NCBI GenBank assembly: GCA_026874595.1
Contig: CM049306.1
Location: 97,207,642 to 97,271,641 of the forward strand
DNA from: Sipunculus nudus
Taxonomy: Eukaryota > Annelida > Sipuncula > Golfingiida > Sipunculidae
Length of the DNA stretch: 64,000 nucleotides
Direction of reading: 5' to 3'
Positions 1 to 11,589 of the stretch are shown piece after piece; the first letter of the stretch is position 1, and every line of letters starts with the position of its first letter. The translations under genes and the position numbers were made by a program. Under the pieces are notes generated by a model. The model did no database searches. It was not told the DNA's origin and saw only the letters and a program-made list of their open reading frames with translations.

Positions 1-1230
1 GCCAACACTATTGTAAGGTACAAGTAAAGAGTAATGGAAAATTGAATTGAGGATGCTGTGTCATATAGATCATTGATGTCTGATGGGGCACTCAGAATTT
101 TAACTACACTGTTTTTATAAACAAAATTTATTTATGCACATTCATGCCCAAAAGTCTAGCATTTTCATTGTAATTGTGGTATTCACCCCAGTGGCGCTTG
201 GAAGGTTGTGATGTTGCTAGCTGATCGATGCGATCGTTCACCACTTGGAAGACCGCACAGCTCTCGCCTGACACACAGTCACATCAGTCCGGGAATTCCT
301 CCTTGCAGGTTCACTTGAGTTGAGTCTTCTTGAACCAGGAAGTTAGAGTGGTCATGTTGCTTGTTATAAGATTTCAGAGCAAGTGATATCTTATCCTAAA
401 CCACTCCGCTTACTACTGATTTGTAGAAACAACTGTGAAACAAATAGCCTTCGAAGCCCTTACTTTAGAACCACCCCTCCCAATGTCTTTGAAGTATGAC
501 TGAGAGCCAGCAGAGATTGTGGTCAGCTTTGTTTGTTGTTCACACATAACAGGCTGTCCTAGTTAGTAATCACAGTTACTGTTGTTCAGCAATTCTACAG
601 TTTACTCATATGTCAAACAGCGTGTAAATAACATCATCAAACATAATTTGATGATGCAATTAATGTAATTTTAATAGCATGTACACAGTCACCCAAAGCT
701 TTTTAGGTGGAAGGTAGGTTGCATTTCAAACCTATCATTTATGTAATCGTTTGATATTTTGATACAAACTGAATTCTCCATACATACTGAAAATTCGAAC
801 TGCCCTAATGCTGTAAAATGGAAAAAGCGCAAGAAATTCAGACGCGCCATATTAACCACTTCCACAGTGTATCCTTGCTATGGAACGAGTTTTCAAATTG
901 TCTTTCTACTTCTGATTCTTTGAAAGGTGCATAATTTTTAACAAACAATATGACAGTGCATGGATTAATGTGATATATCGGACTAAAAAATACAAATTCA
1001 CCAAAATCCTAGCTTATATACATTGCATGATACTTCACAGGAAGAAACAAGATAATGCTAAAATCGTTAGTGTCTACATGGGACCCATCAAACTGAGACC
1101 CATCTAACTGGCACTAGTCCAACTGACACGTAATCCTTTGAGGATTTTTCCAACTGAAAAATATGCAGGTCTATTAAAGTAGATTTAGGCCTGAAAACAG
1201 AATATAGCAAGTTCAAATATGACTACCTAC
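1..1230. other. OAT intron 2 sequence, no exon seen
   Basis: Downstream of the OAT first coding exon on the minus strand. I looked for the next OAT block (the family's VEG...NQGHCHP region) in reverse complement and did not find it, so the following exon probably lies beyond the left edge. Confidence 0.5.
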
Positions 1231-1413
1231 CCTCCCCTTTACTCAGAGCAACAGGCAACGGATGGTAATTGTGGGCGCCATACTTGTCTTCACGGTCAAA
1301 GATAGTCTGGGATGCTCGACCAAGTTTGTATTTTGGAGCTGTCTGGGTAGTCTGACTCCTGGTCAGAGTCTTGGTCACCTGACTCACAGGACGAGCAAGT
1401 CTTGAAAACATAG
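1231..1413 (-). CDS. OAT: Ornithine aminotransferase, mitochondrial: first coding exon (partial gene)
   Basis: OAT is a pyridoxal-phosphate enzyme of the mitochondrial matrix. It transfers the delta-amino group of ornithine to 2-oxoglutarate, giving glutamate semialdehyde. The exon reads from ATG at 1411 down to 1231: 60 codons plus one base (phase 1). The acceptor is a T-rich tract ending TCTGCAG at 1420-1414, and the donor is GAGG|GTAGGT, with the intron starting at 1230. Residues 1 to about 36 begin MFSRLARP and are rich in R, K, S and T with no acidic residue, as expected for a mitochondrial presequence. Residues 39-60 contain DREDKYGAHNYHPLPVAL followed by SKGEG, the highly conserved N-terminal block of animal OAT. 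The split Gly codon at the donor fits the family's next residues. Upstream in-frame codons (to 1444) lie in the intron. The family is about 430-440 residues long, so roughly 85% of the protein, including the PLP lysine, is outside the window. I saw no second exon in 1-1230. Confidence 0.93.
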
Positions 1414-2104
1414 CTGCAGAAAAAATGAAATTATGTTTAATCACTTGTCAATTAGTCATAACTAATAATTTTTCCTTTTCTACCTTATAAGTTTAATTTT
1501 CAAAATCCAACTAGGACCCAATAGAGTTCTAATACAATGTAAAAAAAAATAAATAATGAAAACACAGATTGAACAACCACAAAATTGGAACTGTAATTAG
1601 ATTATTTTTCAGCAATGAAAAATAAGCAACTTCATGAATTGTATTCATTAAATGTTGTCTTTCAATTCAGTGACATCTGATCTGACAACATTGTTTATCT
1701 CATTAAAATATACCCTTCATGTATAACTAGGGACCCATGGGTCTTGAGACTCAGCTGAAGGATAAGTTTATGAGCATTTTCAAAATATGGGTTCTGCGAT
1801 CAGTTTGAAGCCAAACTGGAGTTTTCATCCATAAACTAAGTGGACAGATGGCCCCATACCCCAAAAATCAAAGTTCTTACTTAAGTTTTGGGCCATATAT
1901 AAGTCAAGTTTGAAACCAATATTTCAATACAAGCTGGAGCTATCATCTGGAAACATATATGTGGACAGACCGCCCCCATGATCTTTACCTCTGACCTTGG
2001 GACCCTAAAATCCATAAGGAAACAAATTTGAAAGCCATACAGAAAGATGAACAGATGGACAGATGGTGTGATTCTCGTACAGCACCCGCTTATTCAAACA
2101 GGGC

Positions 2105-2410
2105 CCTAATGGACACAGATGAAACCACAGTTGTGAATCTGATAGTATAAATATAATCTTGCAATCTCAAAATAAAGGAAAAAATGCATAAAAATAGAAA
2201 AAAATATATGTGGTACCACCAGCCTTCAGAAACTGAAGACACCACACATAATAAATAAACACTGGGTTTCAGGACACTGGATGAAACCACAGCTCAACTG
2301 ACATAACTGCTGTCATTTAACAGTCTTAAAAACAGGAGGGGGGGGGAAATGTAAAAAATAGAAAAAATACAGATGGTGCCACAAGTTCTCCGGAACTAAC
2401 AAAACTAGTC
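2105..2410. repeat. Two-unit degenerate tandem repeat
   Basis: The block GATGAAACCACAG occurs near 2119 and again near 2281. Each copy is followed by an A-rich stretch with AAAAATAGAAAAAA and then a GTGGTACCACC- or ATGGTGCCAC-type palindrome (near 2211 and 2372). The unit is about 160 bp. The 73- and 66-codon open frames here are fortuitous. Confidence 0.6.
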
Positions 2411-3727
2411 ATTCTCCATATTCAAGGCCAGATTCTTGACAACCCATGCATTTATTATCACAATTCTGGAGGTTTTGTATCAAATTTTTAATTATTCTAA
2501 TATTTAATTATTCTACAGGGGTACTTAAGAACCCCATAGCTCAGGAGTATATAGGTCACAGTAACCTAATTTCAGGTTTCCAAGGAGATTTTTTATTGAC
2601 CTAACTGCATATTCACTTTAAAATTTCTAGGGTCAGAGGATATGACTTGTGCCTTTCTAATAGATGTACAAAGAGCCGGATGGAAGATGGACAAAACTCA
2701 ATGCCTATACCTCAATTGACTTTCAGTCTAATGAGCTTAAAATATCAGGGATCAGTTTTGATATATATTATACCTGCAGAACACTTTCAAAAATGTTGTT
2801 GACTGCTCGTTCAAAAAAAATCAGACCCACTTACAACCAATGTTGACTTATATTGTAAGTGTTTCACAATAATGCTGAACAAGTTACACCAAAAGACAAA
2901 ACTTATCACTGAACAACTTGACAGCCAATAGGTTCTACCTGATATAAATTCCATGAGTAGGTCACTGACCTATTTTTGGGGTAAAACCTTAATCTAAATA
3001 AATATTAGCAGTAGAGTCTCCACTGGTTTATATGAGATACTTGTCCCAAAACCAGGGCTAAGTGTTGTTTAACTGGGAACTAGGTGTCCGACACACTTCT
3101 CTTACCACATTCACGTCTATGTTTTCCTTTTAATTGCTTACACTAGTGTAAAGTGGCAGGGACAAGGGTATTGGACCATGCCAAAAAATGGTTTAACAGT
3201 ACCAGTGTCACATTTGGGCTTTCACTCTTTTGTACAAGACAGAGCTATTCACTATCTTCATTCATACCAATTTTCAGAACAATCTAACCAAAATAGAAAT
3301 ATTCAAGATCAAGGTTATTCATAATAATGGCCATGCTGGTTGATAAAAATTTATAATGGCTTTGTCATCTTATCCATACCTAAGCACATGTTAAATTTAA
3401 AAAATATTTGTGATATACTTTTTTTAGTTCTCTTGCTTGCCAGGAACATCTAAAGCAGGGGGAAGTAGAGAAATGATCCTGAAACTGCCTATTGTTATCA
3501 TCTGGGGATGCAGTTAGCTGATAACAACAGTATCACAAATGCTTGTGACAATTGCAAGTTGACACTGATGATAAATAAATTCCACAAGATATTTAAAACT
3601 AAACACCAGGATATTTGAATAAAAAACCTGCCAGAATAACCCTTAGTAGATCAACCATTGCTTATTTATGTACTGTTATGCATGAGTGAAATCTGCACTA
3701 TTCATACATGGGCGCTGGGGGTTATGC

Positions 3728-4233
3728 ACAAAAGCCCCCCCCCCCCCTTTCACTCCCCTAGACACCCCCCCCCCCCCTGTCATAAGCTCCCTTCCCAAAT
3801 GAAAAAGAGGACAAAATCCCCCCTCTCCAAATAAATGGTTTTTTTTATTTTATATTCAATTTTTTAAATAAATAAATGACTACATATAAAATTCTGTAAA
3901 TTTACTTATTATAAGTAAAACCTGCTACAGTGCAGAAGTGACCCTGTAAGATTACTGTATATATACATAATTCATGAGTCGCTTGATATCAACAATATAA
4001 ATACATGTATATACATAATTCATCAAAACATTGATTTTTTCCATTTAACTGATTGTTTTTTATCATAACTTCAATTGTGTAGTTCATGTCATTATGTGAA
4101 GTATATGTTGTTATTGCTTTTGATATTTAACCCAAAATATGAAATATATAGTAAACTTGAATTTTGAGTTGTTTTGGGTTAAGCAAATATAGGCATGCAT
4201 CACCTATGTATAACCATCAATTGTATTAAAAGA

Positions 4234-4274
<41 letters not shown>

Positions 4275-4400
4275 GACTATTTTTTATATTGGGGGGTGGC
4301 TTTTGTCCTCTTTATCATTTAGTTAGGGGGGTCTTTTTACCAGGGGGGCTGCTGTCCAGGGGGCCTTTTGTCCTACACTGGGGGGGGGGGGGGGGGGAGG
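3728..4400. mobile_element. Poly-C/poly-G foldback element with AT-rich centre
   Basis: The left arm (about 3738-3830) contains C13 and C14 runs and the words GAGGACAAAATCCCCCC. The right arm (about 4280-4400) contains the inverse, TGGCTTTTGTCCTC, three spaced G6 blocks and a G18 run at 4380-4397. The arms are therefore inverted, built from repeated GGACAAAA-(C)n words, around an AT-rich centre with a (TA)n run at 4239-4270. No transposase frame is present. Exact ends are uncertain because of the homopolymers. Confidence 0.55.
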
Positions 4401-7400
4401 CCATTATCTTGATCGTGTGTGTGTAGCTGGTTGTTTAACCGGCCCTCCTGCTCTGTGCTTCTGTGTGCACCAATCCTAGGAGAGGCTTTATCAGACCTGT
4501 ATGTATAATTTCACATTCACCATGTGCTGCTCTATGATGCGACTTTTTTTTACAAACAGACTAATGCATATACACACAAAATTCAAAACATTTTGGAAGC
4601 CTGTTAGTGACAGCTTCTGAACTTCTCCAGATCAAATCAGCTACATGGCCTCAAACCTACAATATATTTTAATCTTTTACATTTGTAATTTAGGTTACAT
4701 GTTATAAATGGACCAGCACCTGTATAGTTTCATTTGTAAAATGAGGCCCCTGGTTAAAACCAGCCCAGCAGCCAATCATCAGCTGGTTTTCAACGTCCTG
4801 GTGGTAACAGTACTATTTTATAAACAATTATGATATATCATTATGGGGGAAAACAAGAGAACCACCTGTAGTTGGTCATTTATGATCAAAATAATGTCAG
4901 GTGAAACTAAAAGATGGGGCTCTGTAGAAGAAATCCTGAAGCCAGATGTTACTCTATCAGTAATAAAGGCAAACAACAGTACCAGTGGATGCCTCGATAT
5001 CAGGTTTAGTTGATTTGATAATTTGAGTACCTGACTATTTCTTAGCAAAGAGCCTTGGCCTACAGAAAGTTACCAGTAATATACATGTTTATGCACAGAT
5101 CATGGATGTAAATTAACTATAACATTAGTGTGACCATAATAAGGACTTGGGGTTTTCATTGTGTACAGGACCTCAGTCATGTTCCTGAATTAGCAGATAC
5201 AATAGGCACACAGGTCAATACAAGGCCCTGAAACTAACATGTTAATTAAAACACCTGCTGATACATACCTGTCAACTGAACATGTCAACAGGTACACCTA
5301 ATCCGTGACCCAGGTACACAAACACTTATAAAATATTCCCCTCACACCATTCAGGCTGATTCAGAACAGGAACCTAATCATGCAATCAGTAAATTATAAC
5401 ACAGGAGTTGCAATATAATGAAACAATGTCATCAAATCAATGGTTCATTTAACCAAATCAGATATATATATAAAAATGACAGTAAATAAAACAAAGATAT
5501 TTACAGGCTTTTGCATTATGCTGAATCAGTATTTTTCCTTCTTATACATTTCTGCTTTTGCATTAGACTGCATAAGTATTTTTAATTCTTAAATACAATT
5601 CTCTCATGTTTTTTTTTTTTATTTCTGCACTTTAATCTTGTTGCGTAGCTTATTCCATCCATGATAACCTTATGAATTCTCTGAAGGGTTTAGTTAATTA
5701 AGTCATGCTGCTTATAGAAGACTATAGTCATCCGGTGCACTATTTGTTTAAAAATTGAAATCGGGGGGTATGTTATAGATCGCTATCAGGCAATTCAAAA
5801 AGAACTCAAACTAGCACATACGCGTCAGCCGTTCGGGAATTAAATATATCACTTGCACCAGAATAATCTAGTCAAATTTTCTTAGTCATACATCTTTTAT
5901 TCTATACACAATTTTATTTTATTATTTCTTGTTTAATGTGTTTGTTAAAGCAAGCCAGTCAAGCAAAGTACTATTGTATGTGATGATTTTATTACATATA
6001 TATAGCAATAAACTATATCTTATCTGATCTTAAGGCAAAAGCACCAACTGATAGCTGTATCACAGACATGGTACTGATCTTTCAAAAATACTAATTTTTC
6101 TGCAACAAAATGGAAGTGGTGATTCTGCAAAGCAAATTTTGGGTGACCAAATCCAACTTGTACTGGTTTGGTCAGCTACAGAAAAAAACTTAGTGGTGAC
6201 ATATTCTCAGTTAGGAAAGTCAGATGAAAATGTTTGCTTACTGCTTATTGCACTTACATGAATCTTGCACCTTTTATGACACACAGCAGATCTATGTTAA
6301 ATGAAGCATAGACACCACAGTGATGCATGTTGTGAGCATTAAACCTTAAAAACATATTCCAATTTTTACAACATTAACTGCAGCCATGATCACAGACCAT
6401 AACCAAGGACATTCTTCATTTCAAGGATTAGGGGACTGGTGTTACAGCACAAAAATTAACAAGTTGTATTTTATAGGTCATTGATTAACACATCATTACA
6501 TGTACACTAATACAGTGTACAGCGGCTAATGTTTTACTATGTTGTAAAAAAGAACAGAATAAAATTTTTGTATATTTTTTGGTATTTGTTAGTGACCCAC
6601 CGGTCATGCTGCTCAGCTGATGACTACAATCTGTGTCATTATGACATAATACAAACTTAGAACTTAATATGTAAAAGAAATGACATACCAGTATGCTGTA
6701 CAGACTTATTTAACTGTTAGAAAATTTAAAATTTGTAAAAAGAAATCATAAATCATAAATTTGTCCACTAAAAATTCTTTTCTTAAACTGTATGAAGACA
6801 ACAAGAGGAGGCAATTGGAGGCAAATTAGGAGGCACTACACATCACAGACTAAACCATGACAATCTATGTAGGCAGGGTTAGACATTGACCTTTTTTCTT
6901 AACTGCCAAGTCAGGTAGCTGGTTGATAAAAGTCACCTGCCCAAATGTGTCAAATACCTGGCCAAACTTTTTTATTGGGGTATGTATTCCTGAACATTTG
7001 TTAAGTTCATAGTTTGTACAAAATATTTATCAATACATATTTAACAATGGGTGCTGGTAGATATTTAGAGAGATCCATCTACAGAGTTCAAACTGAAAAA
7101 GTACTTTCCACTTAATGAATGAGGTACTCTGCCAATTACTGAGACAGAAATCAATATCAGTGATGTTGAAAATTTGAGGAAACTGTTAATATATTATATT
7201 TATAGAGGAAATTTCATGTCAGACTGAACAAGGGACCCATGGGTCACTGTGCTCAACCGAAGTTAACCTTGAAGTTAAAAATCTTAAATAATATCAAATT
7301 GAGATAAAGTCTGAGAGAAAGAGGTAATATAGGCCATAAATTGTTGATATGAATGAAGAAACTGTTGCAAAAAAGTTTTGTGATCTGACCATATTTTTCT

Positions 7401-7679
7401 TATGTTGAAACTGAAGCATGTAGGCAGTTTTTGAATATAAGCTCTATACTATTACAATCCTCATTGGTTGGCTTTTTAATAAGCTGTTGATAATTTAGCA
7501 ATACAGACATTTTTTCCATGAGATGATATTTTTATTATACCAATTTTTTTTTTATTTTATAATATGTGAACTAGAATCCAGGTAGTTGACAAGCAACTAA
7601 ATGTATCCACTAAAATCAGAGACGGATGGATGAAATGAGGCACAGATGGAGTGGGAAGGGGAAATAGAGTGAGATGTGT

Positions 7680-8110
7680 TGCATATTAGCATGGATGTCT
7701 GCCATGTTAACACTGATTGTAGGTGGCACCACCTATTATTTGAAAGAGAAACTATCCAAGATTTATACATATGCAAAGTTTCAGGTGGATAAGTCTAACC
7801 ACTGCTGAGATATGAAAGGCTTTAACCCTAGGCAGATGAACAGATGGACACCTTGCAAAAAATAGTTGTTAGTTAGCTGTTGAGCTATGTGAATCTATAA
7901 TCATGCAAAATTTCAGGCCTATAAGTTAAACCAGTCCTGAGATATTAGCATGGATGTCTGCAGTGTAAATGTGAATGAAGGTGGTGCCACCTGCCACAAA
8001 TCGAGCAAGATATCCATATACATATGCAAAATTTTAGGAAGATAAGTCAAAACACTGCCGAGGTATGAGTGATTTTAGCCCAACAACACCTGAGCATATA
8101 CATACAGGAT
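7680..8110. repeat. Two tandem repeat units of about 260 bp
   Basis: TTAGCATGGATGTCTGC occurs at about 7686 and again at about 7946. Each copy is followed by a 12 bp palindrome (GGTGGCACCACC at 7722-7733, GGTGGTGCCACC at 7980-7991), then CATATGCAAA, a GATAAGTC block and an ACTGC(T/C)GAG block. The unit is about 260 bp and is noncoding. Confidence 0.7.
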
Positions 8111-9344
8111 ATAAAATTTAATTCAACAGTGCCCACCGGAAAAAGAATTTATTCATTATAAAATATTATCTATTAAAAAAGGCAGATAGATTGAACAAAG
8201 CAAATCACTTTAATTTCAATGCCACTGAGGCTGGAAAATAATGAACAAATGTTTGCATTAGATCCTCTTTCCTCTTTTTTAAATAACATCATTTTTTTTG
8301 TCAAGTTTATAAATTTAACTATACATTTACCATATACATATTTATCTGAATATTGAAACTGATTCACAATTTTAAATTGCATCAGAATCTATAGCTAATT
8401 TGGTCAGGTGACATCACATTAAGTACACAGATGGATTAATTTTTTTTTAATATATTTTTTTTTTGAATTTTCAAAACAATTCATATTTGAAAACAACACT
8501 TGATTCATAATTCTATATTGCACCTTTATTTATCCATTAATTGGTTCATAATATTATCAAATTATGCCTACTGATGGGTTAAATTAAATTTAAATCAAAT
8601 GATTTAAATGGAAATTAATTTCTTTTAAAATGTTACATTACTACAACATGGCATCTTCTGGATTACCCAAGAAATGTTTCATACATTGGAGTGGAAACAG
8701 CTTTATATTAACAAAATATAGTTCGAACAATAATAATCATTGCAATACACTTGGGGGGGGGGGTGAAGTGACATGAGAAAATGAGACACACCAGAAGTGG
8801 GTGGCCTGGATATGCAAATAATTACAATAGAGCCTCTGAAAGAAACTCCAATAACTAGCTAACTTTTCAGCTTTTTCATAAATTTCAGAATTTAACAGAT
8901 AAATTACATATGTGTTTCTGCTGTGAAAAATAAATCATGAAAAAACGTGCCATGGTCAAAGTTGGGAAAATGTTACAGTATTGATTTTATATTAATACTA
9001 GTGACATAAAAAATTTACAAAATTCAGATCTAATTTTGATTTTGAAATTGAACCTTGATTAAATACATTTATATATATATAGGTTTTATAGGTCTAATGG
9101 TTCCAAAACGTGTCAGTCTAAAAGACAGACAAAAGTCAGCTGAGCTAAAAATTGACACTGTTCATTGGTAAAACTGCTCTTTAATATCAATGCATGGCTG
9201 GACCTTCTTATTAACAGCCAGAACTCCTGTGTGTCATTAGCATATTTTAATGAGATTTGTTGTTTAAATTACACATGCACCACCTCTGGAGCAGTGTGAT
9301 TACTACCACCATAAGGAAATTTTAATATAAGGCATTTGTAGGAC

Positions 9345-9838
9345 AGAAGACCTGTGTTGAAAATGTGTCAAGGTCATCCATGTTCAAATTAGGTGCATCA
9401 ATGCTGAAAGTTTGGTGACTGTACCTCAAATTCTTTTCAAGTTATTGTGTTAACATCATTTTAGCATTATCACCCCTGTGATTTTGAAAAATGGGTCAAG
9501 GTCATCCATGTTTGAATTTGACTTGTGCCCTTGATAAGGTGCATCAATGCTGCAATTTGTGACTGTACCTCAAATTCTTTTAGATTTAATTGGGTAACAT
9601 CTTTTAAGCATAATGGCCCATGACCCTGAAAATATGTCAAGGTCATCCATGTTCCAACCTGACCTAGCCCTTGATTAGATGCATCAATGCTGCAAGTTTG
9701 GTGGGTGTACCTCAAATTCTTTTTGAGTTATTAATTGTGTTAACATCATTTTAGCATTATTACCCTAGTTACCTTGAAACGGTGCATCAATGCTGCAATA
9801 TTGATGACTGTACCTCAAATTGTTTTCCAATTACTGCA
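9345..9838 (-). repeat. Tandem array of about 130-150 bp units (minus orientation)
   Basis: About four diverged units share TCAAGGTCATCCATGTT, GGTGCATCAATGCTG and GACTGTACCTCAAATTCTTTT. The same family appears in opposite orientation as two units at 49340-49640. The array is interrupted at 9839 by the TTAA-bounded element and resumes at 10748. The 81-codon minus-strand open frame is an internally repetitive reading of the array, not a gene. Confidence 0.75.
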
Positions 9839-10747
9839 TTAAGGGGGAACATGACACTTTAAACTACCAATGGAATTTCTTAGATAGTTTGCACATGATA
9901 TCTACAAGACATACTTTGTAAAATTATGAAATGAAATTTGGGGGTCAATGTCCTTATTTTTGCAGTATATGAAGCTGAAAATTGACACTTGTGGTGGGTT
10001 TTTATATGATATTATAACTAAGGGGGAAACAAAAATTACATATTTTAGAAAACTGACCAATTTATTTTTCATAATATTCTAAATAAACATGCAGAATAAA
10101 ATATCAATCTTATTGATAGACAAAAAAGTGTATGTCAATGGGTTAAATTTTAAAATATTGGGCAAAAATATGAAAATTTTGGACATTATAGTTTAGAAAA
10201 AACCCAAAAGGTGGCGCTGGTGGTTGTGAGACACGGAGCAAGTCTATACATAAATGGCTTCTGGCGTCAACAATATATGATCAGCTTTTAAGATGCCCAT
10301 ATAAAAAGAAATATAAATATCAGCACTAAAAAACTATAGGTATATACTAATTATCTCTTCAGAATTACATCATCAGTGTAACTTACAATCATATAGTGAT
10401 ATTTATGCTTTTTTGTCATCTACTTGCAACTGCCAAAACTGACAGTTGACAACATAGCCGTTGGTATATTCCTGTACTTGAGCCTCTTCTAGTGAAAATT
10501 TCTTTGTAAAACTTTGGTACCATTTAAAAAATAATTAAATAAAGCTGTTACACTGAGCATTCCTACAATTATTGTTCATTGTAGTTACTTTTCTCAAATG
10601 ATGCCCTGAAGCGATGACGTTGTTCATGACAACAAAAGTCACAAACGGCAAAATATGTAGCCTCTTGATAATATAATTAAACCAGATATTTTTAATTTGC
10701 AGTGTCATCAGTAGGGGGCGCCAGTAAAGTGTCATGTTCCCCCTTAA
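9839..10747. mobile_element. TTAA-bounded non-autonomous DNA transposon (piggyBac-like ends)
   Basis: The left end (9839-9861) and right end (10725-10747) are a perfect 23 bp inverted repeat. It begins TTAAGGGGGAACATGACAC and includes TTAA at both outer ends, as expected of a TTAA target-site duplication. The insertion splits a tandem-repeat array, giving an internal empty-site comparison. The element is 909 bp including both TTAA copies. No transposase-length frame exists inside, so it must be moved in trans. Just inside the right TIR is GTAGGGGGCGCCAG (10711-10724), a good match to the CTCF core consensus. TTAA targets are characteristic of piggyBac-type transposases; that assignment is inference. 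Confidence 0.88.
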
Positions 10748-11279
10748 CAAATGTGTGACGGACAGACGGATGGACAGAAGGAAGGACAGATGCTCACCGT
10801 TTCTAGGTCCCCTGCCAAAGGCGCCTTCTGTGATGGGGGTGGGGGGGGGGCCAGTAAATACTGTGTATAGATCAAAACATGTCCCTGAATTCAGACCATG
10901 GCAGGGATGAATTATAGCAATATATTACTATAAAATTAATAACAATTACTTTATTAACAAACATGAAAGAATAAGTACATATTTCCAGTTTGGCGACCTA
11001 CAAAATTATATTAATACTTTGCTACCAGTTATTCGTCTTCACGTTTTTTGGAAGCACTTACATGGTTGTGTTAGTTTGATATTTGGGTCTAACACTCTAT
11101 ATAGATTACACTAACATTGACCTTTTCGCTACACTGCACTGCCAGCATTCGTACCTGCAGCGCAGAACAAGCAAATTATGTCAGCTTGTAAGGCTGTCAA
11201 ATGTCACTGGTAAATACTGATAATAGGGATGTCCTCGGAGTAATATGCATGCAGTTGACCACCCAACCGGACAGCTTAC

Positions 11280-11475
11280 CTGTGTCTGGTGTTTATGTGT
11301 TGGTTTCTGATTACAGGTGTGTGACGTGAGAGCGCCCGCAGTAAACGTCAGACGGCCAGCGATGACAGCTTGCAACACGCTGCTCACATCACAGGAGAGA
11401 GACCCGTGTCTCGAAAATCCTGTTCTCATCTCCAAACAATGCCCTCTGATGAACCACACTGTCACTAACATAAAC
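11280..11475 (-). promoter_or_regulatory. Candidate OAT 5'UTR exon and promoter region
   Basis: On the minus strand this stretch is clearly richer in G+C and CpG than its surroundings. It ends at a strong splice donor, ACAG|GTAAGC, with the intron starting at 11279. A CRE-like TGACGTGA lies at 11322-11329 (+ strand). No coding exon is visible between here and the OAT coding exon at 1413, whose acceptor needs an upstream donor, so a noncoding first exon joined across about 9.9 kb is the simplest reading. A 98-codon open frame covers the block on the minus strand, but it resembles no family I know and I take it as untranslated. A second possible donor, GCAG|GTACGA, lies near 11150. The link to OAT is inference from order, strand and splice sites. 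Confidence 0.4.
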
Positions 11476-11527
11476 ATGAGCCAAAAATAATGTGGCTTAC
11501 AGAAGTGTATCCCCTCTTTTCCACCAG

Positions 11528-11528
<1 letters not shown>

Positions 11529-11583
<55 letters not shown>
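11529..11583. repeat. (TA)n microsatellite
   Basis: An uninterrupted run of about 27 TA dinucleotides. The repetitive Tyr-Ile reading frame across it is an artefact. Confidence 0.97.
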
Positions 11584-11588
<5 letters not shown>

Positions 11589-11589
11589 T

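Larger units (their letters stand above)
1414..11279 (-). other. Probable first intron of OAT, filled with repeats
   Basis: About 9.9 kb without any convincing exon on either strand. It holds degenerate tandem repeats (2.1-2.4, 7.68-8.11 and 9.35-9.84 kb), a poly-C foldback element (3.7-4.4 kb), a TTAA-bounded element (9.84-10.75 kb), and scattered palindromes of the form GACCCATGGGTC at about 1733, 7232 and (outside it) 33998. The intron assignment depends on the noncoding first exon proposed near 11.3 kb. Confidence 0.4.

Noticed and set aside
9470-9715. 81-codon frame with internal peptide repeat (TWMTLT)
   Set aside because: It is a translation of the 130-150 bp satellite array. A similar peptide appears at 49282-49494 for the same reason.
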